In this document: in pieces, positions 1 through 13,700 of the stretch
How the letters are laid out: every line of letters begins with the position of its first letter
How positions within the stretch are numbered: the stretch's first letter is position 1
Assembly (NCBI GenBank): GCA_014964245.1
Contig: JACVYH010000005.1
Span: 248,001-312,000, forward strand
Source: Nannizziopsis barbatae
Lineage: Eukaryota; Ascomycota; Eurotiomycetes; Onygenales; Nannizziopsiaceae
Direction of reading: 5' to 3'
DNA length: 64,000 bases
Made by a program: the position numbers and the translations under genes
Notes under the pieces: model-generated
Databases searched by the model: none
What the model was told of the DNA's origin: nothing
What the model saw: only the letters and a program-made list of their open reading frames with translations

Positions 1-685
1 ATTTATTTTATTATTTATAACATGCTTAGAATGAACTCTTTTTCATTAAAATTATAAATATTTAAAATAAGAATTTAATAATCATTAATTTTTTTTTAAA
101 GTTATAAAATATGCAAGAAATTAAGAAGAAAAATTAGCTAAAAATAATAAAATAATAAAATAATTATTATGTAAAAATAATAACTAAAGATTTCTAAATT
201 ATTTATTATTTTTTTATTCTGATTAATATTTTATAAATAAATGCTTTTAATCTTTTTCTTATAATATTAAATAAAGTAATTAACTTAGTTATGCTTGATT
301 AATCTTTTTAATAACTTAATAATAATATTTTTAAGAATTTAAAATATAAAAAAAATGTTTTTATTATTAAGTTTCTGAATTTATTATAAAAGAATATCTT
401 TTTATAAATCTGAAAGATTTCTATAATAAAAAGAAATTATTTTACTAATTAAAATTTATTAATCTTTAAATTATCATGCTAATATGATTTAGTTAATTTC
501 ATATTTAATTATAATTTTCTTATAATTAAAAGCTTCTTATAATTTCAAATCTTTAATTACTGAAGTAATAGCTTGTTCATTAATTATTTTATTAAATTTC
601 AAAGATAAAGTATTAAAAATGAAATTAAAATTATTAAGTATATGAAATTATGAAATAGAATATTATGTTAGAACTAGCTATATCT
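1..685 (+). repeat. Direct repeat, left copy (cut by window start)
   Basis: This segment reappears in the same orientation at 6,345-7,030, with scattered C/T and G/A differences and small indels. Shared landmarks include a 'taacatgcttagaatgaa' block (20 and 6,365) and a 'aaattatcatgctaa' block (470 and 6,815). The left copy starts before the window, so its 5' edge is unknown. The copies stop matching at about 685/7,030. They could be LTRs of an element with a roughly 5.7-kb interior (5.0 kb without the nested MITE) or a segmental duplication. No primer-binding site or TG...CA ends could be fixed. Confidence 0.75.
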
Positions 686-3090
686 GGTTAGATTAGAGCC
701 TGGAAACCAAACTCATTTTATATTAATATGAAAGCCAGTTTCAAGTGTAACTGTATCTTAAATTACAAATGCTGCTGAATGTAGCTGGCAGTCAGTTTAC
801 TATGTTCACTTGAAGCTACTACAGCAGCAAATTATCATGTCTTCTATACTCTGCTTTCTTTGCAATCATTTTCTAGAGAAATCAAATCTGTGTTTGAATA
901 AGATGAGCTGCAGAATGCATACATTTATTATCTTTCAGACTTTCATTTCCATTATCTAATCTACATTAACAAATCTGAATATAATAAGCAAATAGGATTT
1001 AAATGAACTAGCTGGTTATTACTTGAAGTAATACTTATTCAAGTATCTAAATTTTACTATAACTAGCACTATCATATACTGATTACATATGTTCAGAATA
1101 ATATTATACTCTCTTATATTTTTCAGAACTTGACTAATACTATTATTTTTAAAAATTTCATTAAATAACTTCTAGAATATTATGAGAGATGAATAAAATT
1201 GAAATCTATAATTCTGATAAATAATGCATTTTTTTATTACTCCAAGCAGATTAAACAAATGTATTTGGCAGCAGAAGTAAAGTTAATTTATCTGCTGCCA
1301 TACTTATTAAATCTTAATCTAATTAAAAAATTTTTATTAAATTAAAAGTCTTTATTAAATAAAACTAGCAAGTCTACAAGATTAATTTAAGCCAGAAATT
1401 TAATAATTTTCTTAAATGATATGTTAATATTATAGATATAAGAGAATAAAATGCACAGAATTACTATTATGCAGACTTTCTTATATCATTCTCTACTTCA
1501 TATAATTTTATAGCATCTTATTAAGATTCTTACTATAGTTTGTATTAAAATGCTAAGCAAGTTTCTCTTTTCTTAGTTTCTAATTTCATTGAGATTAGTA
1601 AGCAGATTTGCTTTTTTAATGTAGTGGTAAGATTCTCCTGCTAGCTCTTCTTCAGTTTAAGAATTAATCTAACTTAGCTGTCTGTGCTGCTGGTAAATCC
1701 TCAGTATTCTTCAAGTAAAGCACTATGAGAAAGCACATTTTATCAAGTAAGTATTTCTAATACTTATTAAAGATCATTTAACAAGCTTAGCAACACATGA
1801 AATTTATCTTAAGATATTATCAGATATAAGATATTAGAAAATATAAGAAGATTATTACAAAATAACAAAAAGTATAAAATAGTATGAATAAAATAGCAAT
1901 GAATACAAGATAATAATAAGCATAAAGTAAATTTAAGAAAGCAGCAGGTATAAGAATACTTTTTCATATCATTCTGCCTGGAAATTTTATTATATGTTAA
2001 TTTTTCTGTGCTACTTTGCATAGCTCTCATTTCTTGTATTTTTCATATTATAATAATATCAGTTACATTTTAGTCTTCATAATTTATCAGAAGAAACAAG
2101 ACTATGATAGCTTAAACTAGCTAGAAAGTAATAAATAATTTTAAAATTAAATCTTTCTAAAAATAGTATATTTTTTACTCACTGCTTTTTTTACTGCTTT
2201 ATCTGCTATATTAATAAGCTACAATTTATTTATAATATCACCTGATTCAGATTCCAGACCTTACTACAGAAATCATAAAGTCTAAAACTTCAAGCTACTT
2301 AGCAGAGTAACTCATTTTATAACTAGTCTAGTCTAGTAAATCTAGCTAAAAAATCATGCTTATAGCTTTTATAATTATTATTATAAAATAAGAAGAATCA
2401 GATAACAGATTAGCTAATAAGATTAATTAATTAGCATGATTTAAATAACTAAGAATCTGATTTAAAATAAGTTAAAGTAATTTTTAATTACTTTACAGAA
2501 AAAGTATTTTATAAATATAATAATAATTATAAAAACTACAGGTATGATTTTTTAACTAGATTTACTAGACTAGATTAGTTATAAAATAAGTTATTTTGCT
2601 AAGTAGCTTAAGCTTTATAATCTTTTATAATAAGAACTGGAAATAATAAGAATAAATTATCATGTGTGAAGAAAATGAAATGCTAAGATAATTAAGTAAT
2701 ATCTTAATTATAATGAGAAATGATAAAACTTAAAATTTAAGATCAGATTTTTAAGTAAAAATCTTACTAATCTAATTTTTGAATTTTAAGTTTTGTTTTT
2801 AATAATACTAAAATCATGTACTTTAATCATATTATAAATCATGTAATTTTTAAAAAAAATAAGAGAAAATTAAAACTTTTTTATAATTTACTAGACCAAG
2901 AAGTTCTGCTATATTAAAATTATTTATTACTTTCTAGTTAGTTTAAGCTATTATATAAGATTTTATTACTTTTAGAAGTTTTTTATTATTTTAAATATTA
3001 ATCTAAAATTATTTAAATATATAATTATAATTTATAAGATACTCATACTTTCATTTTTAAATTTTTTTTAATTAGTATTTACTAATCTAG
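686..3090. other. AT-rich relic DNA, nothing recognised
   Basis: No open frame with recognisable protein similarity was found on either strand. The part from 690 to about 1,000 keeps slightly more G and C, with words such as gcctggaaacc and agctggcagtcag, so it may be less mutated. A 73-codon open stretch on the minus strand (1,809-2,030) has no recognisable features and is probably chance. Confidence 0.6.
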
Positions 3091-3098
3091 CTAGTAAC

Positions 3099-3757
3099 TA
3101 GATTGCAAATGAGTTTAAGTTAAACTTAAACTTAAATTTAACTTAACTTAGTTAAGTCTAAATCAAGTTTTAGTATGAAAAATATACTAAGTTTTTAAGT
3201 TAAATTAAATAAATTTATAATAAATTAAGTCTTAATTTAGTTTAACTCATACTTTTTATGCACAGTTTAATAAAAATAATAACAGTAAAATAAATTTTAA
3301 TTATATGAAGATGAGAGTAGAATTATTTAAAAATTTTTAAATTAAGCTTTAAAACATGCTTACTTTCATATTTTTAGTTATTTTTCTTAATTTTATATTA
3401 CTTATTAAAAATATCATGTTATTATTATTAAGAATAAAAATTTTAATTTAATAATGAATTTTTAAATACTCATATAAATTTAAGAAAAATAGCTAAAAAT
3501 ATGAGAGTAAGCATATTTTAAAGCTTAATTTAAGATTTTTTAAATAATTTCATTCTTATTTCTGTATGATTAATATCCATCTTATTATTAATTTATTAAT
3601 CTAATATCTTGAGAATAAGTCTAAAACTTAACTTAACTTAACTTATTTAAACTAAGTTTTAAGCTAAGTTAAGTAGTAAATTAGATAATATAAGTTAAGT
3701 TTAAGTTAAGTCTGAAGAAATTAAAACTCAACTTAACTTAAACTTGTTTACAGTCTA
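3099..3757. mobile_element. hAT-type MITE, complete, 659 bp
   Basis: The element starts TAGATTGCAAATGAG and ends CTTGTTTACAGTCTA, degenerate inverted copies of a TAGACTGTGAACAAG-like terminus. It is flanked by 8-bp direct repeats ctagtaac (3,091-3,098) and ctaataac (3,758-3,765), which differ by one G/A transition. TAG...CTA ends with 8-bp duplications are typical of hAT elements. Just inside both ends are arrays of the subterminal motif AAGTTAAG/CTTAACTT. It encodes no protein, so it would have depended on a transposase supplied elsewhere. A second copy in inverted orientation lies at 58,272-58,885. Confidence 0.87.
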
Positions 3758-3765
3758 CTAATAAC

Positions 3766-5029
3766 TAGTTAATGCAAGCATATTAAAGTATAATTTTAAT
3801 ATATACTTTAATTATATTTTCACATTCTAATTTATATAAGTAATATTATAGTATTATTATAATATTATATATTAAAGAAATTTAGCTAAAAAATTTATTT
3901 ATATTTTAATAACAATTTCTTGCTCTGATTTCTTAAGCATGATATTATAATAAATTATAATATTAGCTTATTCTTTTCTTCTAGCTTTATATGCTAAGAT
4001 ACTCTTATTAAAATATAATTAGATTTTACTTAATTTATATAATTACTATTTTATTTTATATAGCTGTATTATTATGTATAAATAATGTATTATGAATAAA
4101 TTTTCTTAATTTTCTTTATATCTGCAACTACATATGTAAATAAAAGATAATAAAAATAACATTAATTATTAATAAATAAAAGATGTTTAATACTAATAAT
4201 TAATGCTTTCATGTTATTTAAATTTACAGACTTTCAGAATTTTATTTATAATAATTTAATATTATATAAAAGAAATTCTAGCACACTCATTAATAAAAGC
4301 ATAATAATAAATAAAATACTAGATAAAATCATACAAGAAATATTTAAATCTCTAGCTTAAGTTAATGAGAATTTTACTTATTTTAATGCTTTAAACAATG
4401 TGCTGCTTTATAAAAAGCATGCTATTCTTCTCATACTTTATGCTATCTTATTAACATCTTAATAATTTTATGAAATTATCTAATTAGTACTTTATCACAT
4501 GTTTTATGATTTTAAACATAAAAAATGCTAAAAGTTTTTTCAAATAATTATTCAGAAGTTATATCTAGCAAGTTATATAAAAAATATATTTTTTAATATA
4601 AATATATTTTATAAAATCATGCATGAGTTATTTCTTATAAATATAATTTCTTTTTAAGTTATATTACAGCAGCTTGCTTTTCTAATACTAGATTATACTT
4701 ATTTAATATAATATTTTATTTTATAATTTCATATATTTAATAATTTTAAATTCTCATATAATCTATCATACATAATAATTAATTACTTAATAATAAGATT
4801 AGATATTTAAATAAGAAAATAAGTATATTATAAATCTAAAAAAAAAACATATAAATTATTATAAAAAATTCCTTAAGTAATAAAATTATCTAATAATTTA
4901 TTTGAAATAAGAAATATGTAATTTAAGCTTCTCTGCTAAAATAATAATAAAACTAACTAAATTTTTATTTAAGAAAAATAAAATATTTCTGAGAAGATTA
5001 CTAGAGAGTTAATTTTACTCTAATTCAGA
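3766..5029. other. AT-rich relic DNA, nothing recognised
   Basis: I see no coding, RNA or transposon feature here. The sequence is interrupted in all frames and rich in TTA/TAA words. Confidence 0.5.
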
Positions 5030-5600
5030 TGATATAACTTTTAAATACATGATAGGATTATTTTTTTACTTTTTCTTTTTTTTTCTTAAAAAAATTATAT
5101 TTATCTGCTTCTTCTTACAAGCATTTTTATGTTTAATAATCTGTTTTTTTTTACTTTTATTTTAAATATTTCTCTAACTGCTTATTTTTTTTTTTTGTAT
5201 CTTTTTTTAAGTTTTTTTAGCTGCTAATTTAACTTTTTTTAAGCTTTAATAATCAGATATTTAGCTTGCTTAGCTATTTATTATTCTTTAGCTTTCTAAA
5301 CATATATATTTTTTTTAATTATTTTTTAAAATTTTACTTTTTCTTTATAAGCAGCTTTAGCTTTTTTTTTATTTTTTAATTTAGCTGTTTTAATTCTAAT
5401 TATCTGTATTTTCTTAAATAAAAAAAATTAAGCTTAATCTGATTTTTCTGAATTTAAAAATCTTATTACTTTCTTCTTTTATTAGCATGTTTTTTCTAGC
5501 TTTAAAGCTAAATAAAAATCTATATTCTTAATTTTTAGTAACTAGTTTTCTAGACTCAGGTTCTTTACTAAATAAGCTAGCTTTTTAAAATTTATATTCT
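5030..5600 (-). pseudogene. Possible pogo/Fot1-like transposase C-terminal tail, decayed
   Basis: On the minus strand this stretch reads as a lysine- and glutamine-rich coiled-coil-like segment once TAA/TAG codons are taken as mutated CAA/CAG. Visible pieces include LALKLEKTC, then NSEKSD and a long K-rich run. Fungal pogo/Fot1 (DDE) transposases usually end in a similar charged segment. No DDE catalytic core or terminal inverted repeats could be identified, and a low-complexity K-rich tail is weak evidence. It could equally be the gag of the element that owns the flanking direct repeats. Confidence 0.35.
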
Positions 5601-6344
5601 TAATTTACTTTTTTTTATAAAGCTTTTAAATTAGAAATTTAGCTTTTTAAGCGAAGATTAATATAGCAGATTATTTTTAATTCTTTAAAAAAATCTTTAA
5701 TTATAATTTATTAATAATTTAACTAGTATTAAGAGAATGAATTTTAAAAGCTTTAAAATTAAATTATATATTCTTTAGAATAAGAGCATCTTTTCAGATT
5801 ACTTTAAAAAATAATAAGAAATCTGATTTTAAAAAATTAGAAAATCTTATATTATTATGCATGAGCTTATCAGAATACTTTTAATATGCTTGTATTAATA
5901 ATTTAAATATTTTCAAATTTAAAAACTATAAATAATATATAAAATAAGAAGAAAACATAATAAAAATAATATTATTTTAATTAGCATAGTTAATAAAGTA
6001 CATATTAACATGTGAAGAATGATTATTCAGAATCAGTAATTTTTTTTTTTTTTTTTTTTAATTTATCTTATATTTAATCATTTTATTAAAGTATTATAAT
6101 TATTAAAAACTGAAATTTTTATTACTTTATTTATTAAAAAAAGCAGCAAGAAATAGCTAGTTCTTTTTATTATTAAAATAACAGAATCAGCTATCTTGAA
6201 AATCTTCTAATTTTAGTTTAAGAATTAGAGTAGAATTTAAAATAATTTTATCAGCATAAATGCAAGTAAGTAAAGAAATGAATTTACAAGAGTTATTTTA
6301 TAAATTATTAAGATTTTACTTAAATTTTAGTAACTTTATATTAA

Positions 6345-7030
6345 TTATCTGCTTTCTTATCTATAACATGCTTAGAATGAATTCTTTTTCATTAAAATTA
6401 TAAATATTTAAGATAAGAATTTAATAATTATTAATTTTTTTCTAAAACTATAAAATATGCAAGGGATTAGTAAGAAAAATCAGCTAAAAATAATAAAAAA
6501 ACAGAATAATTATTATGTAAAAGTAATGATTAAAGATTTCTAAATTATTTATTATTTTTCTATTCTGATTAATATTTTATAAATAAATACTTTTAATCTT
6601 TTTCTTATAATATTAAATAAAATAATTAATTTAATTATATTTAATTAGTTTTTTTAGTAACTTAATAATAATATTTTCAAGAATTTAAAATATAAGAAAA
6701 AAGTTTTTATTATTAAGTTTCAGAATTTATTATAAAAGAATATCTTCTTATAAATTTAAAAGATTTCTATAATAAAGAGAGATTATTTTACTAATTAAAA
6801 TCTGTTAATTTTTAAATTATCATGCTAACATGATTTAATTAATTTCATATTTAATTATAATTTTCTTATAATTAGAAGCTTCTTGTAATTTTAAATCTTT
6901 AATTATTAAAGTAATAGCTTATTTATTAATTATTTTATTAAATTTTAAAGATGAAGTGTTAAAAATGAAATTAAAATTATTAAATATATAAAATCATGAG
7001 ATAAGATGTTATATTATGATACTGCTAACT
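6345..7030 (+). repeat. Direct repeat, right copy
   Basis: This is the partner of 1-685, in the same orientation. Beyond about 7,030 the two copies diverge. The upstream edge may lie a little before 6,345, because the left copy is cut by the window start. A 19-20 base poly(T) run lies about 290 bp upstream (6,039-6,059). Confidence 0.75.
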
Positions 7031-7084
7031 TAAAGAAAGTAATACAGCTCTAGAGTTAATATGTTTACTATTATAACTTGAAAA

Positions 7085-7436
7085 TCTTTAGTAATTTTAG
7101 CTGGTTTCAGGAGATCATACTGTAGTGGGGATTCAACACTCTCCAGTATCACATGCTGGAATTGGATGAATGTTGTTCCAAGATAGTCTCTTGATATGCT
7201 TTCTGTTTTCACTCTGCTTCTAAACATTATCTTATCATGCATGTATATACACACATGAGCTTTATCTTATGTAATCTAGATTTCTTATATAATTACTATT
7301 ACTACTAAAGTTTCTTCTGATTATTTAAACAGATTCATTCTGTCTTCACAGCCAGCTAGTCAAATCTCAGTGTTAATAACACATGCCTCTCATCTGATAT
7401 ATCAAATATATGAGTTTACTCTTTTTTCAGCTTTAA
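7085..7436 (+). repeat. Probable 5' LTR of a Ty3/gypsy relic
   Basis: About 350 bp recur in the same orientation at 19,917-20,281. Strongly matching blocks are cagtatcacatgc (7,145/19,999), cttatcatgcatgta (7,230/20,076) and cagtgttaa.aacacatgcct (7,370/20,210). The segment is less AT-rich than its surroundings. It lies about 2 kb upstream of the gag-protease relic, which fits a 5' LTR. Terminal TG...CA bases and a target duplication could not be fixed, so the LTR assignment rests on spacing and content. Confidence 0.6.
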
Positions 7437-9579
7437 ATAATAATTAAGCTGAGACATCTTCTTATAACTGTGTGTGAATAACTAAGCATAGACCTGCACA
7501 GATGCTTCTAAGATTATAAAGTAAAAAAGTATTAAGAAAAATCTTATATCAAGTATGAAATTTTAATCTGTATGATATAAGCTATATTTAGCATAAGCTA
7601 AAACATTTTATTAAGAAGAAATGACAGCACTAAGTGCTACTGTCTATAAATATCTGCAAACTGCTGAAACTGTCTCATTATATGCTGTAATTAATAAGAA
7701 TAATTAAAGTTAACATTTTATAGGCCTGCATGAAGCTTACTGAGATTATATAAGTTTATTAATATCATATTAAGAAATTAAATATATATGTACTTATTAG
7801 TATCATAATTAAAAAAAAGAAAAAGAAACATTAAAAAAATTAACTGAAAAGAATATCTGATATTATCTTGTTATTATGTTTAATATTTATAAGAACTAAA
7901 AGATAATATCTATCTTCTTATTTAAATCTTCTTCAGTAATATCATGCTTATATCAGTTATTTCTGTAAAAGAATCACCTGCTTAATGTATTATACTTATA
8001 ATACTAATACTAATTTCTAGCTTACAGAATGCATTATAATTTAATAAAAAAAATGTAATAATTTTCATGAATTATTTAAAACAGATATATAAGAATTATG
8101 AAATCTTGAAGAGAAAGAAAATGATAAAATGTATAATCTGATATTATAAAATATGAATTAAGAAATGATTAAAGACTTCAGAATTATTCAAAAAGAAAAA
8201 TTAAGAGAAATTTATTATAGAAATTTAATGTGAATTCTGTAATCAGAATACATTATACAAAATTCATTATAAAAACTATCTACACACACTAATTAAGAAA
8301 AAGTAAAAATAAAACTTAAAAATTAAAATATATATTCATGAATATATTATCATTATCATGATTATAAAAGAAAAAGAAAGACTAAATAACTACATAATGA
8401 TTATGTAATTTCTAAAAAAACTTTTAGAGAAATTATGTATAAAGATAATTAAGTGTATAAAGCTTAATCTATCTGATTATTTCATTTCTATTAATTTTAC
8501 TAATATTATAACTCATATTAATAAGCTAATTAAATACTAATAAGATAACTATATTATCTTGAAGAAAAATCTTATAAATAAGAGTAAAATAAAAAATCTG
8601 AGTAATAAATATAAGTATATGAACAGACTAGTAGACTGAAAAACTTCAAAAGAACTTAAGAAGAAAAAAGAAACTTGTAAAGATAATAGCACAGGTGTAA
8701 CAGCAGGCAGCTAGCTAAATGAAGAATGTAATTAAGAAGCTAATAAAACAGTTCACTAATCTTATCATGATCATGAGAATTTAGTTAAACTAAATCTAAT
8801 TAGCTCTGCTAATCTTACTGCTACAGTCTTAGTATTCTATCTATTAAAATATCATGCAGTAATAATCATATCTGAATTCAAATTTTTCATAAGAAAAGAA
8901 TCTAATAACTAAAAAATAAATAACATGTTATTATTATGAAGAAGAAAAATATTATTAAAATTAATATGCTGAATATTTAAAGAATATGCAAGCAGAATAT
9001 TATTATCTTAATGAAAATAATTATCTTTATATGAAATCAGCTAGCTTCAGATATCAAATTATGCTGTGAAATAATAAAAGACTAAAAACACTAATTATGA
9101 GATTAATAAGTAAGTAAAACTGGAGTAACATTAATGAAACTGCACTGATAATTCAGTCTTAATTAAACATAATGCTCTAGCTTAACATGCAGGTAAATAA
9201 GATTTTTTTTTTCTTTTTATAAATTAATTTAGATTCTGATAAGTTAAATATTAAGATTAATATGCATATTAGATTAATGAGAATTAACATAGAAAAAATA
9301 ACTAATAAAACTTAATCAGATGAGAAGAGATTCACTGCACATGATTAAATTGCAAAATCTCATATATACTAATACAGAAATTACATGTCTGATAAGCAAG
9401 CATGTTCTAAGAAAAAAGTAATATAATTTCAAGAAATGAATAATGATAAGATTATAAAAGAGACTTCTTTAATAATTCTGCTTCTTAAAATATTAATGAA
9501 TATTAATAATAATTATAAATTCTAAGCATCTTATCATTTTTCAGAAAAATTATTAGCTAAGCTGAAGAATTCAGCATGC
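7437..9579 (+). other. Presumed 5' leader and gag region of the gypsy relic
   Basis: This lies between the probable 5' LTR and the protease relic, where gag is expected. It is rich in AGA, GAA and AAG codons on the plus strand, consistent with mutated coding sequence. The translation is too broken to recognise a capsid domain, and I see no clear CCHC knuckle. Confidence 0.4.
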
Positions 9580-10390
9580 ATGAATATTATTATGAATCAA
9601 ATTATAAATAGTAAGATTAAGATATTTATCAAGAATCTTATCAGATTATTAGCAAGATTATACAGACTTTTTTTCAGAATAAGATTCTTATATATTTCTT
9701 TTTCATTTAAGATATATAGAGAAGTTAGAGCTTCAGAATCTGTTATTATTATGCAGATATTCTTAATATAAGTAAAGAAGATAATTTCAGAATTAATAAG
9801 AATTATTAGTAAAAAGATATATGCAGCAAGCATTATATACACACTAATTATTATATTTAAAATAAAGTTAATAATAATAATTAATACTGAATCTGAGATT
9901 AATGTAATATTTCTTAAGCAAATAAAAAATCTAGATATTAAGATGAGTTTTAGATTAAATATTTTCATGTTAGAATTAACCAGCAGATTAATGCTTTGTA
10001 TGAAAATAATAATGAATTTATCTATACAGATTAGAGATATCATAACTCACATATATTTTCTAATTTTTAATAATATAAAAAGTAAATTCATTTTAAAGTA
10101 GCTGTAGTAAATAGTTATAAGATATGAATACTGAATAAATATAAGTAGAAAGATTATGTGCAAGATTTATAATAAGAAATAATTCTATTATCTAGAATTC
10201 ATGAGATATTTACTCAGCTTTATTATCATGAGATTGATGAGAAACATGAATAATAGAAATGATTTAAAAGAATAAGCAGATATTATATCAGGCAGGCATC
10301 TGCAGAAAAAGAGTTTAATGAAGATTCTAGATCACATGAGAGAATGATGCTAAATCTGATTAGATTAACCAGCATGCTAGTAAATTAAGT
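9580..10390 (+). pseudogene. Ty3/gypsy gag-protease relic
   Basis: A plus-strand frame starting at 9,580 runs through 9,771 and, past stops, to about 10,390. At 9,880-9,910 it encodes NTESEINVI, which matches the retropepsin active-site pattern D-T/S-G-S/A-E-I-N-V-I of Ty3/gypsy proteases. The catalytic Asp reads Asn (GAY to AAT) and the Gly reads Glu, both explained by single G-to-A changes. Downstream pieces NNIKSKFIL and GRHLQKK continue the same frame. The enzyme would have cleaved the Gag-Pol polyprotein and is clearly dead here. The 148-codon minus-strand open frame over this region (9,597-10,043) is an antisense shadow. Protease and pol are in different frames (1 and 0). Confidence 0.65.
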
Positions 10391-10749
10391 CATTTAATCA
10401 TATTATAAGAGCTGCTCTGTAATAAGAGAGATCTGCAGATTTCATCTCATGCTAGCTGTAATTCTAATTAAGAACTCACATGTGCTTAAGCATTCTTATA
10501 ATCTTGAAAAAAATACATGAAAAAAAATAAATATTATGAAATGCAATATTCTGTAAAGATCATGTTTTCAGATAATTAGTAATAATAATTAAAATGCAGA
10601 ATTATTAAGAAGAAATCTTTCTGTAATATTAATAATATATAATCTGCTTAAATAAGATATCATGAAGATGTTTATAACTTATAAAAAAAAAATAAATAAG
10701 ATGTAATCTGTAGCTTTATATGAGTCAGATAGCAGTAAATCTAATAAAT

Positions 10750-13700
10750 CAGATAATTAAATTAAAGAATGTCTAAAAAAGTATCATCTCATCTTCTCAT
10801 GTATGAAATTTTCATATAAATTTAATGATATTCTGCAGTTACAGCTAGTAATCTTTTCAGTTAGCTAGTATCTGATTTTTAAATATTTAAAAAGACTAAA
10901 AATTAGTTATAAATTATATTCTGCTAAGAAAGAATTACTGTTAGTAATGCTTTATAAGAGAAAAAGTATGCTTGCTTAAGAATTTAATAAAATAAGTAAC
11001 ATTTATTTCAAGTATCTTCTGTCTCATGAAATAAAAACAGTAAAGCATAAAATATGATAATTTAAAAATTTTCATATTTCTTAAGCTTTACACAGTATCT
11101 TAATTAAGATCATTTAGAATAAACTAATAGCAGAAATGTTAAAATCATGTGACAGATTATACATAAATTTTTATTTTCTTATTCTAAAAAAGCAGAAAAA
11201 AATATATTAGCTTATTAATACAGTACATTTATATAATCAAATAGTTATCAGAAACACATTTATACTACTGAATGTTAATAAATATGCAGAAAATTTTACT
11301 GAAATGATGATAATTAGTTTATATAATCTTTTTTTAGATTATGATAATTTTCTGCTAATCATGCATTGCAGAAATATGATTATCATTACAATGCTTATTA
11401 ATCTTTTCAGATACATCATGCTAATGTAAAAAGTAATAAATTCTTCAGCTCAGTTATAATGAGATATCATGCAGATTATTAAGAATTTATTTTCTCATTT
11501 TTGCTATGCTTTCATTAATAATATAAGAATAAAAAAACTAAAATCATGTTATAATGATAAAGATGCTGTTAGTTATTCAGATATACAGTAATTCATGCTG
11601 AAATATCTGATAAATCTGAATGAAATAATAAAAAGAATTAAGATTACTAAAGTAAAAATACCAGGAGATAAGCTGCAGCTGTGTATGAAAGAAATACAGA
11701 TTATTAATTAAGTATGTAATTATACTAGTTACTGATTTAAGAAGAGCAAGATAATTAAGATCTTGAATTAACTCATGCTATAAAACATTTTCAAAATATA
11801 AGAATTTACTAATTTATATGAATATTTCTGAATCATGATTAAGCATTATGATTAAATTACTAAATCTTTTTATTATCTGATACAGAAAAACTTGAAGTAG
11901 AAATAAAAGAAGAAATAGTAAGAAATTTTTTTATATCTTAAAGAGATAATATCAAGCTTTTTTATTATGTTACTTATTAATTATAAGCTGGAGCTGCTGA
12001 ATATTATTACTATTATAAATGTAAGTAATTTAGAATAAAGAAAATATTTAATTTAAAAAAAAGAAAACATGTAATATTCTGTGAGATATGAATCTAATAT
12101 ATGAAATGACTTGAAAAAGAAGTATGATGCTAGCTAGCATGAGTATTATGTAGTCTTAAAAACATTTAAAAAGTTCTATCATCATATATATAGAATTTCA
12201 TTTATATTAAAAATTAATATAAAAATCTTAATAATGTAACTAAACAGAATTGTTACTAATATTTCTAAAGCTTTGATAAATAATTAAATCATATAAATTC
12301 ATCTATTTAATTTCATGATTAAACATGTTTTTGAAAAAAAGCATTTAACAGCTAATACTCTGTCTTATTATTATCTGAAAGAAAATGAAAGCATTAAGAA
12401 GAATAAGAAAAAAAATCTATTTACATGTTTTAATCTTATTCATGTTTTTATTATACAGATAATTAATAATAAAGATCTTCACATACTTAATTCTAGTTAT
12501 TTTAAGAAGTCTGAGAAAATTACATGATAATTAATCACATTAATTCATCTGACCAATCTTAATAAAAAAAAATTTGCTATTTTTAAGAAAAAATGCTTGA
12601 AATATATTATTAAGCAGAATCATCTTTTTTATTAAGTAAATAAGAAAGTTTTTCTTTATCACATTATAAATAATAAGAATTAGCAGATGTTTATTATTAC
12701 TTAATTATATAATAAATTAGATTATTAAGAATAAGAAGTAATATATATTATTATTAATACTTGTTATTAATAAAGCAAGCTTTACATCATAATATTAACA
12801 TATATATAAATTTGCTCTAGCTATCAGTTTTATAATAAAAAAAGAAAGAAGAAAAAGCTGCATCTCATCTGAACATTAACATGCTAGCAGAAAATTAGAA
12901 TTAATATAAAACATATGTTATCATGCTAAAAGAAAAACTATTTAATAATAATAAGAAATGATTTCATAAATTAAATAAAGACTTAAGTCTTGTAAAATAT
13001 TATATTAAAGACTATTATTATTTTTTTATATAAGAATGTGATTATATAATAAAATATTCAGAAATAATTTATTATAAACAGAAAGCTAAAAAATAAAAAT
13101 GTGATTAAGAAATTAGTAAAGAAATATAAAATTAACTATGTAATTATCTCTTCATATCATTCACTTGCTAATGAAATAATAGAAGTTAGTTATAAATTTC
13201 TGATAAATAATCTGATAAAGATTACAGCAGGCACTGGAAAAGATTAGCTTGCTTATCTTTTATTAATATTAATAACTAATCAAATAATAACTAAGACTAG
13301 CACAGGTTAAATACTGTATTAATTACTAATGAATCAGAAAGCTATTCTACTCATAAAGCTAGAGATTTTTACATAATAAATACTTTTATAAAATATAATC
13401 TAAAATACAGAAAATTTTCTTATTCTGTAAGTTTAGTAAATAAAAAAATATAACAGAAATATTAAAGAAGCTGTGCTGCATTAGCAGCACATAAGATTAA
13501 AGAATAAAAATTATTTTAATAATAATAATAACATCTGTAAGAAGTTTTTAGAATCTGATAATCTAATTCTATTATATAATATTAAAGAAAAATAAGACAT
13601 GTTATGTAAGTATACTTTATAATTCAGATAATTAAATTCATATATTATTAGTAAATGCATTAAGAAGAAGAAATCTTACTATCTTATTAAGCTTAATAAT

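Noticed and set aside
3099..3757. Tc1/mariner assignment based on flanking TA
   Set aside because: Placing the ends at TAG/CTA reveals an 8-bp duplication (ctaRtaac), which fits hAT better.
9597..10043. 148-codon minus-strand open frame
   Set aside because: It is antisense to the gypsy protease relic and is hydrophobic only because it reads mutated AT-rich coding DNA backwards.
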